A model generated the notes under the pieces. It made no database searches. It was not told the DNA's origin and saw nothing but the letters and a program-made list of their open reading frames with translations. From assembly GCA_910574915.1 (NCBI GenBank), contig CAJTCR010000017.1, forward strand, positions 1-64,000: a DNA stretch of 64,000 bases. The letters run 5' to 3'. The position numbers were made by a program, and so were the translations under genes. Source of the DNA: Eubacteriaceae bacterium (GTDB lineage: Bacteria > Bacillota > Clostridia > Lachnospirales > Lachnospiraceae). Numbering within the stretch: the first letter of the stretch is position 1; each line of letters opens with the position of its first letter. This document shows, piece after piece, positions 24,708 to 33,667 of the stretch.

Positions 24708-24749
24708 TTTCACCTGATTTCACCTGATTTCACCTGATTTCACCTGATT
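24705..24749. repeat. 10-bp tandem repeat joining two convergent stop codons
   Basis: Four exact copies of TGATTTCACC start at 24705, 24715, 24725 and 24735, plus a partial fifth. The first holds the TGA of the rightward gene; the leftward exonuclease gene ends at 24730 within the array. Loss or gain of one unit would change the exonuclease C terminus. Confidence 0.85.
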
Positions 24750-25479
24750 CGCCCTGCTCCATTTGCTCCGGGATACGCCCAAACTGCGCAATCATCCGGT
24801 CAATCTGCCTGGAAGCCTCATTTTTGGTCAGCGTTTCCCAAGGCACGTTCAGTACAATCTTATGATAATCTGCCAGTTTTTGCAAATGTTTTTTCTGCCG
24901 TGCCGTTGCAGGCGACTGTTTTTTCGCCTTGTAAAGCAGCGGAAACGGCACAAATATTTCTGGATGCGCCTGCTCATACTGTGCCTCAAAAATCTCATAC
25001 AGCTCCTTTGCTGCCAGTGCGTCGTCCAGCGCCCGGTGCCTGTGCTCTCTGCGGATCTCATAACGGTCGCACAGGCACTGGAGCGTCTTTTTTTCTTCCG
25101 GCGGCAGCAGCTTTCTGGCAATTTTCAGCGTATCGATGCCTTGGCGTTCAAACGAGGCTTTCTGATTGATTGCCGCCTGTTTTAAAAAACCGTAATCAAA
25201 CATCACATTGTGCCCAAGCAGCACAAAATCACCGCAAAACTCCATAATCTCAAGAAACACCTCATCCATCTCGCGCCCACGGCACGCCATATCATCCGTA
25301 ATCCCGGTCAGCTCGATGACCTCTTTGGACAGCTCCATATGCGGATGGATCATCGCCTGATAGCTTGCCTCCACCTTTTTATGAACGACCCGCACAGCGC
25401 CGATCTCCAAAATTCTGTCCCGGCTGGCGTTCAGCCCTGTCATCTCCAAATCAATCGCCACATAATCTTCGATTATCAC
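24730..25479 (-). CDS. DnaQ-like 3'-5' exonuclease (DEDDh)
   Basis: 249 residues. The three Exo motifs are visible: AIDLEMTGL (first D and E), GHNVMFDYGFL and HRALDDALAAKELYEIF with the catalytic His-Asp. This is the proofreading-type exonuclease fold found in PolC and in stand-alone housekeeping exonucleases. The C-terminal 70 residues are outside the domain and include a basic region. Its ATG overlaps the nth stop by four bases, so a DNA-repair pair is likely. The last residues are encoded by the 10-bp tandem repeat. Confidence 0.9.
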   Translation of the reverse strand: MIIEDYVAIDLEMTGLNASRDRILEIGAVRVVHKKVEASYQAMIHPHMELSKEVIELTGITDDMACRGREMDEVFLEIMEFCGDFVLLGHNVMFDYGFLKQAAINQKASFERQGIDTLKIARKLLPPEEKKTLQCLCDRYEIRREHRHRALDDALAAKELYEIFEAQYEQAHPEIFVPFPLLYKAKKQSPATARQKKHLQKLADYHKIVLNVPWETLTKNEASRQIDRMIAQFGRIPEQMEQGESGEIR

Positions 25480-26108
25480 ACCTTCTTATCCCCTGCCTTA
25501 CATAAGTCCTGCAAAAAGCATTCACTGCATTTCGGGCTTCTGGCAATACAAATGCTGCGCCCAAATGTAATGATCTGCATATTGTATAGTATCCAGTGGT
25601 CTTTTGGAAGCACCTTCATCAGATCCTGTTCGATTTTATACGGATCTGACTCTTTTGTAAATCCAAGACGGTTGGAAATCCGCTTCACGTGCGTATCCAC
25701 CACAATACTCGGCTCATGGTAGATATTTCCGCGGATCACATTCGCTGTCTTGCGCCCGACTCCGGCAAGGCTGGTCAGATCTTCGATGGAAGACGGCACT
25801 TCCCCTCCAAACTTCGTTATCAAGTCCCGACAGCATGAAATAATATTTTTTGCCTTGCTGTGGTAAAACCCGATCGAATGAATATCCTGCTCCAGCTCTG
25901 TAATATCCGCCTGCGCAAACTTCTCTAATGTATCGTATTTCACAAAAAGATCCGCGGTCACGATATTGACCCTTGCATCCGTACACTGCGCACTTAAGAT
26001 CACGGCAATCAAAAGCTGCCAGGCATTGTCATGATTTAAGTAACAAAGCGCATCCGTACCATATGCCTGATCCAGACGCTCTAAAATCTTTGCCGTACGT
26101 TTTGTCAT
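25476..26108 (-). CDS. nth: Endonuclease III
   Basis: 210-residue DNA glycosylase/AP lyase for oxidised pyrimidines. The helix-hairpin-helix reads LAGVGRKTANVIRG with the catalytic lysine, followed by VVDTHVKRISNRLG with the catalytic aspartate. The 4Fe-4S cluster cysteines are in CIARSPKCSECFLQDLC. Length and motifs are normal. It is the first gene of the pair with the exonuclease. Confidence 0.96.
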   Translation of the reverse strand: MTKRTAKILERLDQAYGTDALCYLNHDNAWQLLIAVILSAQCTDARVNIVTADLFVKYDTLEKFAQADITELEQDIHSIGFYHSKAKNIISCCRDLITKFGGEVPSSIEDLTSLAGVGRKTANVIRGNIYHEPSIVVDTHVKRISNRLGFTKESDPYKIEQDLMKVLPKDHWILYNMQIITFGRSICIARSPKCSECFLQDLCKAGDKKV

Positions 26109-26206
26109 GGGGTTCCTCCTTTGTATGGTTATCTATTCATTATATACGAAAATGGAGTGGATTTTTTGTATGTATTGCTGGAAAAAATGTAAAAAATGTG
26201 TGGGGG

Positions 26207-26473
26207 TTAGAGGGGGAGGGACGCTGGAGGAAGGGGCATAGGGCTGGCTTCCTGTTCCTTTTCCAAAATGTAAGGAGCCCTAAGCATTCTGCTGCCGCCT
26301 TGTGGCTGTGGACGGTCGCGCCGCCTTGTCCGCTGCCGGCTGCCCGCCGGCAGCTACAGGCGGCGCTTGGCTGCGCCCCTGCTTGTATTGCAGAATGCTA
26401 AGGGCTCCTAAACATTTTTCCAACGGAGCAGGAAGCCAGCCCTATGCCCCTTCCTCCGGCTGTCTTTTCCCAA
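26207..26473 (-). repeat. Hairpin repeat family, copy A
   Basis: Copy A runs opposite to copies B, C, E and F. A perfect 29-bp arm pair (26226-26254 with 26429-26457) encloses a 20-bp stem (26273-26292 with 26390-26409), then a GC-rich core containing GGCTGCGCCCC and GGCTGTGGACGGTCGC. The core stem reads GCGCCGCC/GGCGGCGC, differing from copy E in two compensated pairs. It faces copy B head to head across 300 bp. No gene is supported in 26109-27110. Confidence 0.85.
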
Positions 26474-26772
26474 GCTCTAAATATGTGGTTATCGGCTGTG
26501 GAGCGGTGTTGCTGGGGTGGTGTTGCTGTAGAGAAGCAGGAGGGGGCTGGCAAGAGTTCGTGCTGTACTTTAGTAGCTTTTTTATTGTGACAGTTGAAAG
26601 ATCTAGGCGAGAATGGGGCTTACATGTTCTGGCAAAGAGTCTTCGAATGCTATTTTGATATCTGTCTTCCACATATATTACAAAAAATTCCGCACAACCA
26701 GCCCCACATTCCCACAAAAATAGTTTTACTTTACAACAATACCATGCCATAAGTCGCTATTACATTTAGAGC

Positions 26773-27026
26773 CTGGAAAAGACAGCCGGAGGGAGGGGAA
26801 CGGGGCTGGCTTCCTGAGCCGTTGGAAAAATGTTTAGGAGTCCTTGGTATCCTGCAATACAACTAGGGGCGCAGCCAAGCGGCACCTTTAGCTGCCACCA
26901 GACAGCGAACTAGGTGCCGCGACCGTCCACAGCCACAGCGTTACAGCAGGATACTTAGGACTCCTTACATTTTGGAAAAGGCTCAGGAAGCCAGCCCCGC
27001 TCCCCTCCCTCCAGCGTCCCTCCTCC
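26773..27026 (+). repeat. Hairpin repeat family, copy B
   Basis: Left arm from 26788 (GGAGGGAGGGG...) pairs with the right arm ending at 27012 over about 33 bases with one mismatch. The 20-bp stem is 26836-26855 with 26946-26965; the core carries AGGGGCGCAGCCAAGCGG and CGACCGTCCACAGCC, identical to copies E and F. Outer arms resemble copy A rather than E. Confidence 0.85.
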
Positions 27027-27043
27027 AAAAAAAACCAACACAG

Positions 27044-27066
27044 AAAAAGCACTGACCCCCCAGTGC
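27044..27066 (-). terminator. Terminator of the MMPL/heptad operon
   Basis: GCACTG (27049-27054) pairs with CAGTGC (27061-27066) with six bases between, followed on the minus strand by TTTTT. It lies 45 bases after the stop of the heptad-repeat gene. Confidence 0.8.
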
Positions 27067-27110
27067 CTTTCTGTCTTAAATACTATGTTAAACTATTAAA
27101 ACACCTACTC

Positions 27111-29294
27111 TTATTCTTCCTCCACCTGAATCCCATCCGTCCGTATAATAAACTTCGTCGTCGCCTCCATATCATCCGCAGCCCCGGCAAATGTACGATA
27201 ATCCTCTCCTGCACTGATCACCGCTTTGATCCGCTCGCTCAAGTCTTTGACATCCCCATGATAAGCATCCGCAATCTTTTTCACCGCCTTTTTATCAAAC
27301 TCCTTCAGCCCATCATTTAGCGCATGTGCGCCGCCATCCAGCTTTCCTATGCCGTCGTTTAACTGCCCCGCGCCGTTTGTTAGTTTTGCAGCTCCTTCCT
27401 TTAATGCAGCGCTGTTTCCTGTCAGTGCATCTGCACCAGATACAAGCTGCCCCATGCCTTCTTTTAATGCCGGAACGCTTTGTGCCAGCTTCTGCGTGCC
27501 TTCGCTCAAAGCTTTTGTCCCGCTCACCAGGCTGTAGCCGCTCTTTTCATCTTTTGCTTCGATTGCGGCTGCGATTTTTTGCTTTGCGGCTTCCGCGCCG
27601 GATATTGCCGCTGCTTCGCCTGCCTGTTTTGCCGCCGTTTCGCACGCGCCTGCCACCGCTTCTGCGGCGGATGCTGCGCCTTTTTCTGCAATACCGTTCG
27701 TAATGCCGCCTGCCAGCGCGGAGGATAAGCCGCCGTTTAACACTGCGCTGGCAAAAAATGCGGCGTATGTCGTCTCCGTGCCTGGTACGTTTGACTGGCA
27801 GGTTTCTGCAGAGTATGTCTCGCCCTGCGCATCGGTAAAGCCGTGCTGTGCATAATACTGTGCGAGCGCGGCAACTACTTCGTCAGAAGTCAGCCCCTGC
27901 GCCTGCATTCCTGCCTGAATGCCTGCCTGTACCGTCTGTACGGTAGTTTCGTTTTGCATCGTATGTGTAAAATTCTGCACGGCTGCCTCATAAATACGGT
28001 TGTAAGTGTCTGTGCCTTTTTGAAACTGTTTCTGTATCGTCTCTCCCACTTCTTTTTTTACAGCCGCCTGTTCTTGCTCGCTCATCTTTGTATGCAGCGA
28101 CTGGTCTAACGCCTGGACACCGTCGTGAATCGTCTTTGCGCTGGCGTTCAGTGTCTGGACGCCGGATTCCAGCGCCCCTGACCCGCTGTTTACCGTACGT
28201 ATGCCCTCGGCAAGCTGGGATACGCCGTTCGTATACGCTTCCACCCCGGATGCCAAAGAGCTTACCCCGTCAGAAAAACCGCTCATGCTGCCTTTCAGCG
28301 TATCCAGCCCGTCGGACAGTCCCCTGCCGCCGTCCTTAAGCTCGCCCATCGCACCAGACATCTCATCTACCGTATCGTCCAGTTTCTGGAAATCCAGCCG
28401 TTCTGAAAAACTGCTGTCAGACAAAAGCCCTGCCATCACTGCGGTCGCTGTCATTTCAAGTGAAAAATTTTCCACCTCCGCCGTGATCTCGACGTATTCT
28501 GGAAATTCAAAATCTTTATCAAAATCCTTCTCCTGTACGCCCAGGCTTTTTTTCAGCCCAGGCATCGCAATGCCGACCGCGATCATCCGGCTGCCGTCGG
28601 ACAGCACCCTGCCGCTATTTACCCGGACATTGCGGAAGCTGTCGTCTAAAACCACACCAGACACTGCTGTAAACGGCACATAAATATCCGTCTTTTTCCC
28701 GTTGATTTTGACCGTCGTCTTTGCTTTATTTGTATAGTCAAAGCGGATTGTGACACTTCCGCTCTTGCCTGCCAGTTCCTCCGGCATGATCTTTTTTCCG
28801 TCCAGATAATACGTGACCTGCTGCGAAATCGGCAGTTCCTTTTGTGTCGTGCCCTGGTAATACAGATCCTGCCCGTTCGCCTGCCAGATCAGCTTCGTTC
28901 CGTTTTGCGTAAACGTCTCGTCGCCTTTTACGTTTTTAATATCTGACAGCTCTGATACGTCCTTGATTTGTGCGTTTTTAGACCCGTTTTTTAGCCAGTT
29001 GCTGACGATCGTCTGGCGGACGGTGCCGTTTGCATCTGCAATCAGGTATACGGTCTCTTCTTTTGCATCTTTTGCTTCCTTTGCTTCTTTCTCACTTTTG
29101 CCTTGCTGTGTATGTGTATCCATCATGGACACGAGCTGTTCTTCCAGTTCGTTTTTCTCTACCGCAGACACCTCCCCGGTGTGCATCCCGCTGATGCCAA
29201 AGCCGCCGGCTGCAACTGCCACGCACAAAATACCTGCCGTCATCCGCATCAAAAATTTATGCTGAAATTTTTCTTTTAATTCTTTAAGCTTCAT
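27111..29294 (-). CDS. Secreted heptad-repeat (YhgE/Pip-like) partner of MMPL exporter
   Basis: 727 residues. After a basic head, one membrane span or signal (TAGILCVAVAAGGFGISG) leads to a charged segment and a beta-rich domain (residues 75-290). From about 300 the chain is full of SDGL/ASGV/AEGI/NDGI heptads in the style of YhgE/Pip and X-X-X-Leu-X-X-Gly proteins, forming long coiled or helical rods. Such proteins pair with MMPL/RND exporters and are thought to span the cell wall. Its ATG overlaps the MMPL stop, and a TetR gene lies upstream, so this is an inducible export system of unknown substrate. Confidence 0.83.
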   Translation of the reverse strand: MKLKELKEKFQHKFLMRMTAGILCVAVAAGGFGISGMHTGEVSAVEKNELEEQLVSMMDTHTQQGKSEKEAKEAKDAKEETVYLIADANGTVRQTIVSNWLKNGSKNAQIKDVSELSDIKNVKGDETFTQNGTKLIWQANGQDLYYQGTTQKELPISQQVTYYLDGKKIMPEELAGKSGSVTIRFDYTNKAKTTVKINGKKTDIYVPFTAVSGVVLDDSFRNVRVNSGRVLSDGSRMIAVGIAMPGLKKSLGVQEKDFDKDFEFPEYVEITAEVENFSLEMTATAVMAGLLSDSSFSERLDFQKLDDTVDEMSGAMGELKDGGRGLSDGLDTLKGSMSGFSDGVSSLASGVEAYTNGVSQLAEGIRTVNSGSGALESGVQTLNASAKTIHDGVQALDQSLHTKMSEQEQAAVKKEVGETIQKQFQKGTDTYNRIYEAAVQNFTHTMQNETTVQTVQAGIQAGMQAQGLTSDEVVAALAQYYAQHGFTDAQGETYSAETCQSNVPGTETTYAAFFASAVLNGGLSSALAGGITNGIAEKGAASAAEAVAGACETAAKQAGEAAAISGAEAAKQKIAAAIEAKDEKSGYSLVSGTKALSEGTQKLAQSVPALKEGMGQLVSGADALTGNSAALKEGAAKLTNGAGQLNDGIGKLDGGAHALNDGLKEFDKKAVKKIADAYHGDVKDLSERIKAVISAGEDYRTFAGAADDMEATTKFIIRTDGIQVEEE

Positions 29295-31393
29295 ACTCTT
29301 ATTCCTTTCACACCCAGATTTTCATTGTTTATAAACCCTGCACTTGTCTTGCAGATGATATTGTCAAAAATCATAAACATTGCCGGCAGTACAAACGCAA
29401 CTACCAAAAGGCTGATTAACGCGCCTCTGGCAAGCAGCACGCACAGCGCGCTGATCATATCAATGCTGGAGTACAGCCCGACGCCGAACGTTGCCGCAAA
29501 AAAGCTCAGCGCACTGACAAATACCGACTGCAAGGAGCTGTTCATCGCCGAGGAGACCGCCTCTTTCTTTCCGTTTCCCTGGTATCTTGCTTTTTTATAT
29601 TTATTTGTAATCAGTATCGCATAGTCTACGGTTGCGCCAAGCTGTATCGTCCCAATGACAATCGATGCGATAAACGGCAGCACCGTGCCTGTAAAGGCAG
29701 GAATGCCCATATTAATAAAAATCGCAAACTCAATGACTGCAACAAGGATCACCGGCAGCGAGATGGATTTTAAAACAATGGCTATTATCATAAAAATCAA
29801 TACAATCGATACCGTGCTTACCGTCTTAAAGTCTTTATCCGTAATCGTAATCAGATCCTGCGTACAAGGCGCTTCCCCGATCAGCATTGCCGAAGCGTCA
29901 TACTTGCGGATGATTCCTTTGATCGTATCACACTGCGCATTGACCTCATCCGATGCCGTCTTATACTCCGACGCCAGAAACAGCATCTGGTAATCTCCCT
30001 GTTCCAAAATTTCTTTATAAGCTTCCGGCACCATCTCTTCTGGAAAAGCCGGCCCCAGCAGTGAATCCTTACCAAGTACAAATTTTATGCCTTCGACGCT
30101 TTTTAATTCCGTAAGCATCGCCCTTGCCTGTTTCGCATCCAGGCGGCTGTCCGCCAGAACGATATGGGTCGCGCCCATCTGAAAATCCTCTTCCAGCTTC
30201 GTATTTCCCATAACGCTTTCAAGATGCTCTGGAAGCGTGCCTGCCAGGTCATAATAGACCTCATTATGTGTATAGCCATACAGCGCCGGCACTAAAATAA
30301 CGACAAACAGCACTGCAAAAACAACATACCTTTTTGTTACAAAATCGCCAATCCATCCCAGATCCGGGATCAGCGCACGGTGCCTTGTCTTTTCAATCGC
30401 CCCGTCAAATACGAGGATCATCGACGGCAGGATCGTCACACATCCGATCACGCCGAGTACTACGCCCTTCGCCATTACAATGCCAAGATCCAGCCCAAGC
30501 GTAAACGTCATAAAGCACATTGCCAAAAATCCCGCAACCGTTGTAACAGAGCTTCCTACAACAGATGCTACAGTATTAGAGATCGCGTGCGCCATCGCGC
30601 GCTTTTTATCTCCTGTAAAACGCTCCTTGTTTTCCTGATAGCTGTGCCAGAGAAAAATGGAATAATCCATTGTCACCGCAAGCTGCAATACCGCGGCAAG
30701 CGCCTGGGTAATAAAAGAAATCTCCCCGGCCGCCCAGTTTGTACCCAGGTTATAAATAATTGCCATTCCAATGCTGAGCAGAAAAAGCACTGGAATCAAA
30801 AACGAATCCATCGTCAGTGACAGCACGACTGCCGACAATGCAGATGCGATGACCACATACATCACTGCTTCACTGTTGCATATCTTTTTAATATCCGCTA
30901 CTACGGCTGACATTCCGCTTAACAAGCACTGCTGCCTGGTCAGTGCGCGGATCTTTTCTACCGCGTCCAGCGTTTCGTCCGCTGACATCGAAGTATCCAG
31001 CATGACGATCATCAATATTGAATTTTTTTCTTTATTTTCAAACGCCTTTTGCATATCGTCCGGCAGCAGCTCCATCGGCACAGACAGGTCTGCAAGCGAG
31101 TGATACCAAAGAACGGTCTTGACATGGTCGATCTGTTCGATCTCACTCTTTAGTGCTGCCACATCTTTTTGCTCCATTCCTTCCACCACAGCTACCGAAA
31201 ATGCTCCTGTACCAAACTGTTCCAGCAAAATGTCCTGCCCCTTCATCGTCTCGATCTCTTTTGGAAGATACGAGAGGATATCATAATTGATCCTTGTATT
31301 CCGATAGCCAATTACCGCCGGAACAAGCAGCAGGAAGCTGAGGATTAAAATCGGTATCCTGAATTTTACGACTCCTTTGCCAAATTTCATCAT
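29291..31393 (-). CDS. MMPL/RND superfamily exporter (YdfJ-like)
   Basis: 700 residues with two six-helix bundles, each preceded by a periplasmic-type loop: the RND layout of MMPL lipid or drug transporters. Segments such as FITQALAAVLQLAVTMDYSI and GTIQLGATVDYAILITNKYK carry the conserved Asp-Tyr of the proton-relay region in both halves. I start at the ATG pair at 31393; the frame extends upstream but without a better ribosome site. It is followed by the heptad-repeat protein (ATGA overlap) and preceded by a palindrome and a TetR gene. Confidence 0.88.
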   Translation of the reverse strand: MMKFGKGVVKFRIPILILSFLLLVPAVIGYRNTRINYDILSYLPKEIETMKGQDILLEQFGTGAFSVAVVEGMEQKDVAALKSEIEQIDHVKTVLWYHSLADLSVPMELLPDDMQKAFENKEKNSILMIVMLDTSMSADETLDAVEKIRALTRQQCLLSGMSAVVADIKKICNSEAVMYVVIASALSAVVLSLTMDSFLIPVLFLLSIGMAIIYNLGTNWAAGEISFITQALAAVLQLAVTMDYSIFLWHSYQENKERFTGDKKRAMAHAISNTVASVVGSSVTTVAGFLAMCFMTFTLGLDLGIVMAKGVVLGVIGCVTILPSMILVFDGAIEKTRHRALIPDLGWIGDFVTKRYVVFAVLFVVILVPALYGYTHNEVYYDLAGTLPEHLESVMGNTKLEEDFQMGATHIVLADSRLDAKQARAMLTELKSVEGIKFVLGKDSLLGPAFPEEMVPEAYKEILEQGDYQMLFLASEYKTASDEVNAQCDTIKGIIRKYDASAMLIGEAPCTQDLITITDKDFKTVSTVSIVLIFMIIAIVLKSISLPVILVAVIEFAIFINMGIPAFTGTVLPFIASIVIGTIQLGATVDYAILITNKYKKARYQGNGKKEAVSSAMNSSLQSVFVSALSFFAATFGVGLYSSIDMISALCVLLARGALISLLVVAFVLPAMFMIFDNIICKTSAGFINNENLGVKGIRV

Positions 31394-31447
31394 GCTTTTT
31401 TCATCTCTTTCTTTCTTATTTCTGCACCGGTGCAATTAGAAGTATAC

Positions 31448-31484
31448 AAAAAAAGACTGAATATGAACATATTCAATCTTTTTT
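31448..31484. promoter_or_regulatory. TetR operator candidate and/or terminator
   Basis: TGAATATG-AA-CATATTCA (31458-31475) is a perfect 18-bp palindrome between tetR and the MMPL gene. Flanking A and T runs also make it a bidirectional terminator for tetR. A possible -10 (TATACT) for the MMPL gene lies just downstream, so it could serve both roles. Confidence 0.6.
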
Positions 31485-31561
31485 AAGTGTTTCCAATTAT
31501 TTACATTTTGATATCACTGTAAGCGTTGGTATACAAATTTATGAAATTGTCTGGCAGGACG

Positions 31562-32128
31562 CTACAAGTCTTTCAGAGAGTCTTCAAACGAATGGCTCAT
31601 CATATACTGATACAGCTCTGCCAAGTCCTGCGCCGAAATCGTCATGCCGCTGCGTATCCACTCAATCAGGATAAATACCATCGACTGCCCGTAATACTGC
31701 GCCAGCCGCTGCGGCGTCATCCATGCATATTTCGGCTGCCTGCGCTCACTGTGTTCCCCACATACTTCTTCCAGCAGGTTTTGCAGGCAGTTCTGGGAAA
31801 TGCTGTAAAAGGAATCCTGTCCCTCCAGCCTGCTGACCTTTGTATAAAATTCTTTTTCCTTCTCGACATTCAGAAACAGAAACGTCATTGCCTGTGTAGT
31901 CATGCCGCTGCGTATAAACGGCTTGATCGGTTCGATCAAATCGTGGTTGATAATCCACTCCAGCAGTTCATACTTATCCTGGAAATGGTTATAAAACGTC
32001 GTACGGATCACACCGGCACGGTCTGTTATTTCTTTGATTGTAATTTTCTCAATCGGACGGATACATGCCAGCTCCTTAAAGCTAACCGCAAGCAACTGGT
32101 CAATCTCCCGTTTCCCCTGAATTGCCAT
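31562..32128 (-). CDS. TetR/AcrR family regulator
   Basis: 188 residues. The N-terminal helix-turn-helix reads LACIRPIEKITIKEITDRAG, then VIRTTFYNHFQDKYELLEWI, a typical TetR DNA-binding domain; the C-terminal ligand domain is TetR_C-like (MVFILIEWIRSGMTISAQDL). It lies upstream of the MMPL exporter, separated by a palindrome it probably binds. It starts four bases after the small gene upstream. Confidence 0.92.
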   Translation of the reverse strand: MAIQGKREIDQLLAVSFKELACIRPIEKITIKEITDRAGVIRTTFYNHFQDKYELLEWIINHDLIEPIKPFIRSGMTTQAMTFLFLNVEKEKEFYTKVSRLEGQDSFYSISQNCLQNLLEEVCGEHSERRQPKYAWMTPQRLAQYYGQSMVFILIEWIRSGMTISAQDLAELYQYMMSHSFEDSLKDL

Positions 32129-32131
32129 GAA

Positions 32132-32488
32132 CTATTTTTCCTCCAGCTTATTGTTCCACAAATCTTCCGGTACAGGAATCATCTCCTTCGTCCCTTCCCG
32201 CCAGCAAATCAGCTTCCGGCTCTGTTCTACCCGGCATACCCACGTATTGTCGTAGATGCCGCTGATCTCCAGATCCTCTCTCCCCATCAGCCAGGTCTTT
32301 TTCCCCTTCATCGTCAGTGCATGTACCTTTTCAAATACAATCGTCCCTGCGCTGCTGCGCTCCGGTTCATCCACGCTCACGATAAACGCCTGCGGTATCA
32401 GCGTCAAACCATTGACTACAAATCCATTTTCCAGCCGGTACTGGACACTTAAAAGATCCAGTGTTCCATTATTCAGATATGCTGCCAT
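32132..32488 (-). CDS. Uncharacterised 118-residue protein
   Basis: I do not recognise this family. The predicted fold is mostly beta (AAYLNNGTLDLLSVQYRLE, then LIPQAFIVSVDEPERSSAG), soluble, with no cysteine cluster or membrane span. ATG 32488 follows GGGAGGGATTTTT; the frame extends upstream without a ribosome site. It sits directly before tetR in the same direction and is likely co-transcribed with it and with the gene at 32552. Confidence 0.6.
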   Translation of the reverse strand: MAAYLNNGTLDLLSVQYRLENGFVVNGLTLIPQAFIVSVDEPERSSAGTIVFEKVHALTMKGKKTWLMGREDLEISGIYDNTWVCRVEQSRKLICWREGTKEMIPVPEDLWNNKLEEK

Positions 32489-32551
32489 AAAAATCCCTCC
32501 CTGCCTTATTAAAATCATCCATAGCAGCAAAGACGTGCCGTCTTACTGCAA

Positions 32552-32782
32552 CTATTCCTCAAACTCTACCGTTACAAAAAATCCTTTTGGTGTTTCCGTT
32601 ATTTGCAGCACCTTCCCCTCCGACGATTTAAGCCGCTCCCGGAACGTATAGTTTGCAGACATCGCAAACGCATTGCCAAGCGTATAATAATATGAATCCG
32701 GCAGCTTGCCTTCTGTTACCGCAAGCACATCCCCTTCCTGTAACAGTCCGGTGCGTTCCATTTTAAATTCCATTTTCCGCAT
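32552..32782 (-). CDS. Uncharacterised 76-residue protein
   Basis: Short soluble protein, unknown family. It contains TGLLQEGDVLAVTEGKLPDS and a final strand GKVLQITETPKGFFVTVEF, suggesting a small beta barrel. GGGGGCG precedes the ATG at 32782; a second ATG lies three codons in. It lies between a DUF308 gene and the TetR-linked genes in the same direction. Confidence 0.55.
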   Translation of the reverse strand: MRKMEFKMERTGLLQEGDVLAVTEGKLPDSYYYTLGNAFAMSANYTFRERLKSSEGKVLQITETPKGFFVTVEFEE

Positions 32783-32802
32783 AAGCGCCCCCGCTTTCGT
32801 CG

Positions 32803-33384
32803 TTATTCGTCTATTTCCCTGGCATCCACGTCAATCGGAGCAATCTTTTGCGCCGCATACCTGACCGCCTGCACCGTATGATATACGATAATCATATTTG
32901 AGATCCCGTCATAAATAAGCGCGATCCCCAAAATCCGAACCGCTACCGAAACGATGCCAAACGAATCGCAGATACAGACTACGCCAAACACACAGTTTAA
33001 AAGTGCCAGCAAAAACAGTATGATCCAGCGGTCACTTCCGTTTTGCTTTGCCTCTGACGCCATCTGGAAATCCCGCAGGCTGTGTACGAGCAAAACGACC
33101 CCGATTACAATCGGCACCAGTGTAACAACCGATCCAGGCGTAATAAAAATCCATACGCCCAGCAGCAAAAACAGCAGCCCGCCCGTAATCGCAAGAATCC
33201 CCCTGCCCTCTACAAAATAGCCAAAGATATACACCGCACCCATTACAACAAGCAAAGCGCCAAGCACCCGGCAGATCAGCCCTGTTACTTCCATCGGCCA
33301 CGCAACAAGCACCACGCCCAAAGCAATCGTAAGCAGCGCCGTTACATATGCCGCGATCCGCAGTTTTTTAAAAAATTCCTTCAT
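32803..33384 (-). CDS. DUF308/HdeD-like membrane protein
   Basis: 193 residues with six membrane segments in pairs (AAYVTALLTIALGVVLVAWP, LICRVLGALLVVMGAVYIFG, ILAITGGLLFLLLGVWIF, TLVPIVIGVVLLVHSLRDF, then two more). This is the DUF308 (HdeD-like) pattern; HdeD is linked to acid resistance in enterobacteria but the clostridial members are uncharacterised. ATG 33384 follows AAAGGAGTAAGG. Confidence 0.85.
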   Translation of the reverse strand: MKEFFKKLRIAAYVTALLTIALGVVLVAWPMEVTGLICRVLGALLVVMGAVYIFGYFVEGRGILAITGGLLFLLLGVWIFITPGSVVTLVPIVIGVVLLVHSLRDFQMASEAKQNGSDRWIILFLLALLNCVFGVVCICDSFGIVSVAVRILGIALIYDGISNMIIVYHTVQAVRYAAQKIAPIDVDAREIDE

Positions 33385-33667
33385 GTACCTTACTCCTTTA
33401 CCATCTGTTTTCATGATTGCTTATATCACGTCATTATAGGTTATTTTGGGACAAATGACAAGAGATTTCTTCTTTGCCGGTAAAAACATTGACATCCAGA
33501 CCCCTTGTATTTTAACTGTTCCCGTCGTTTTTTGCCGCCCCTGCTAAAAAACTTTGTGCATTTATGCCTATTTACAGCTACGCATTTCCGTGCTATGATC
33601 CTGTTATCGATTCGGCATGTTGGATACCAGGGTACATCACATTCATTTTTGACAGGAGGTATCAAAC

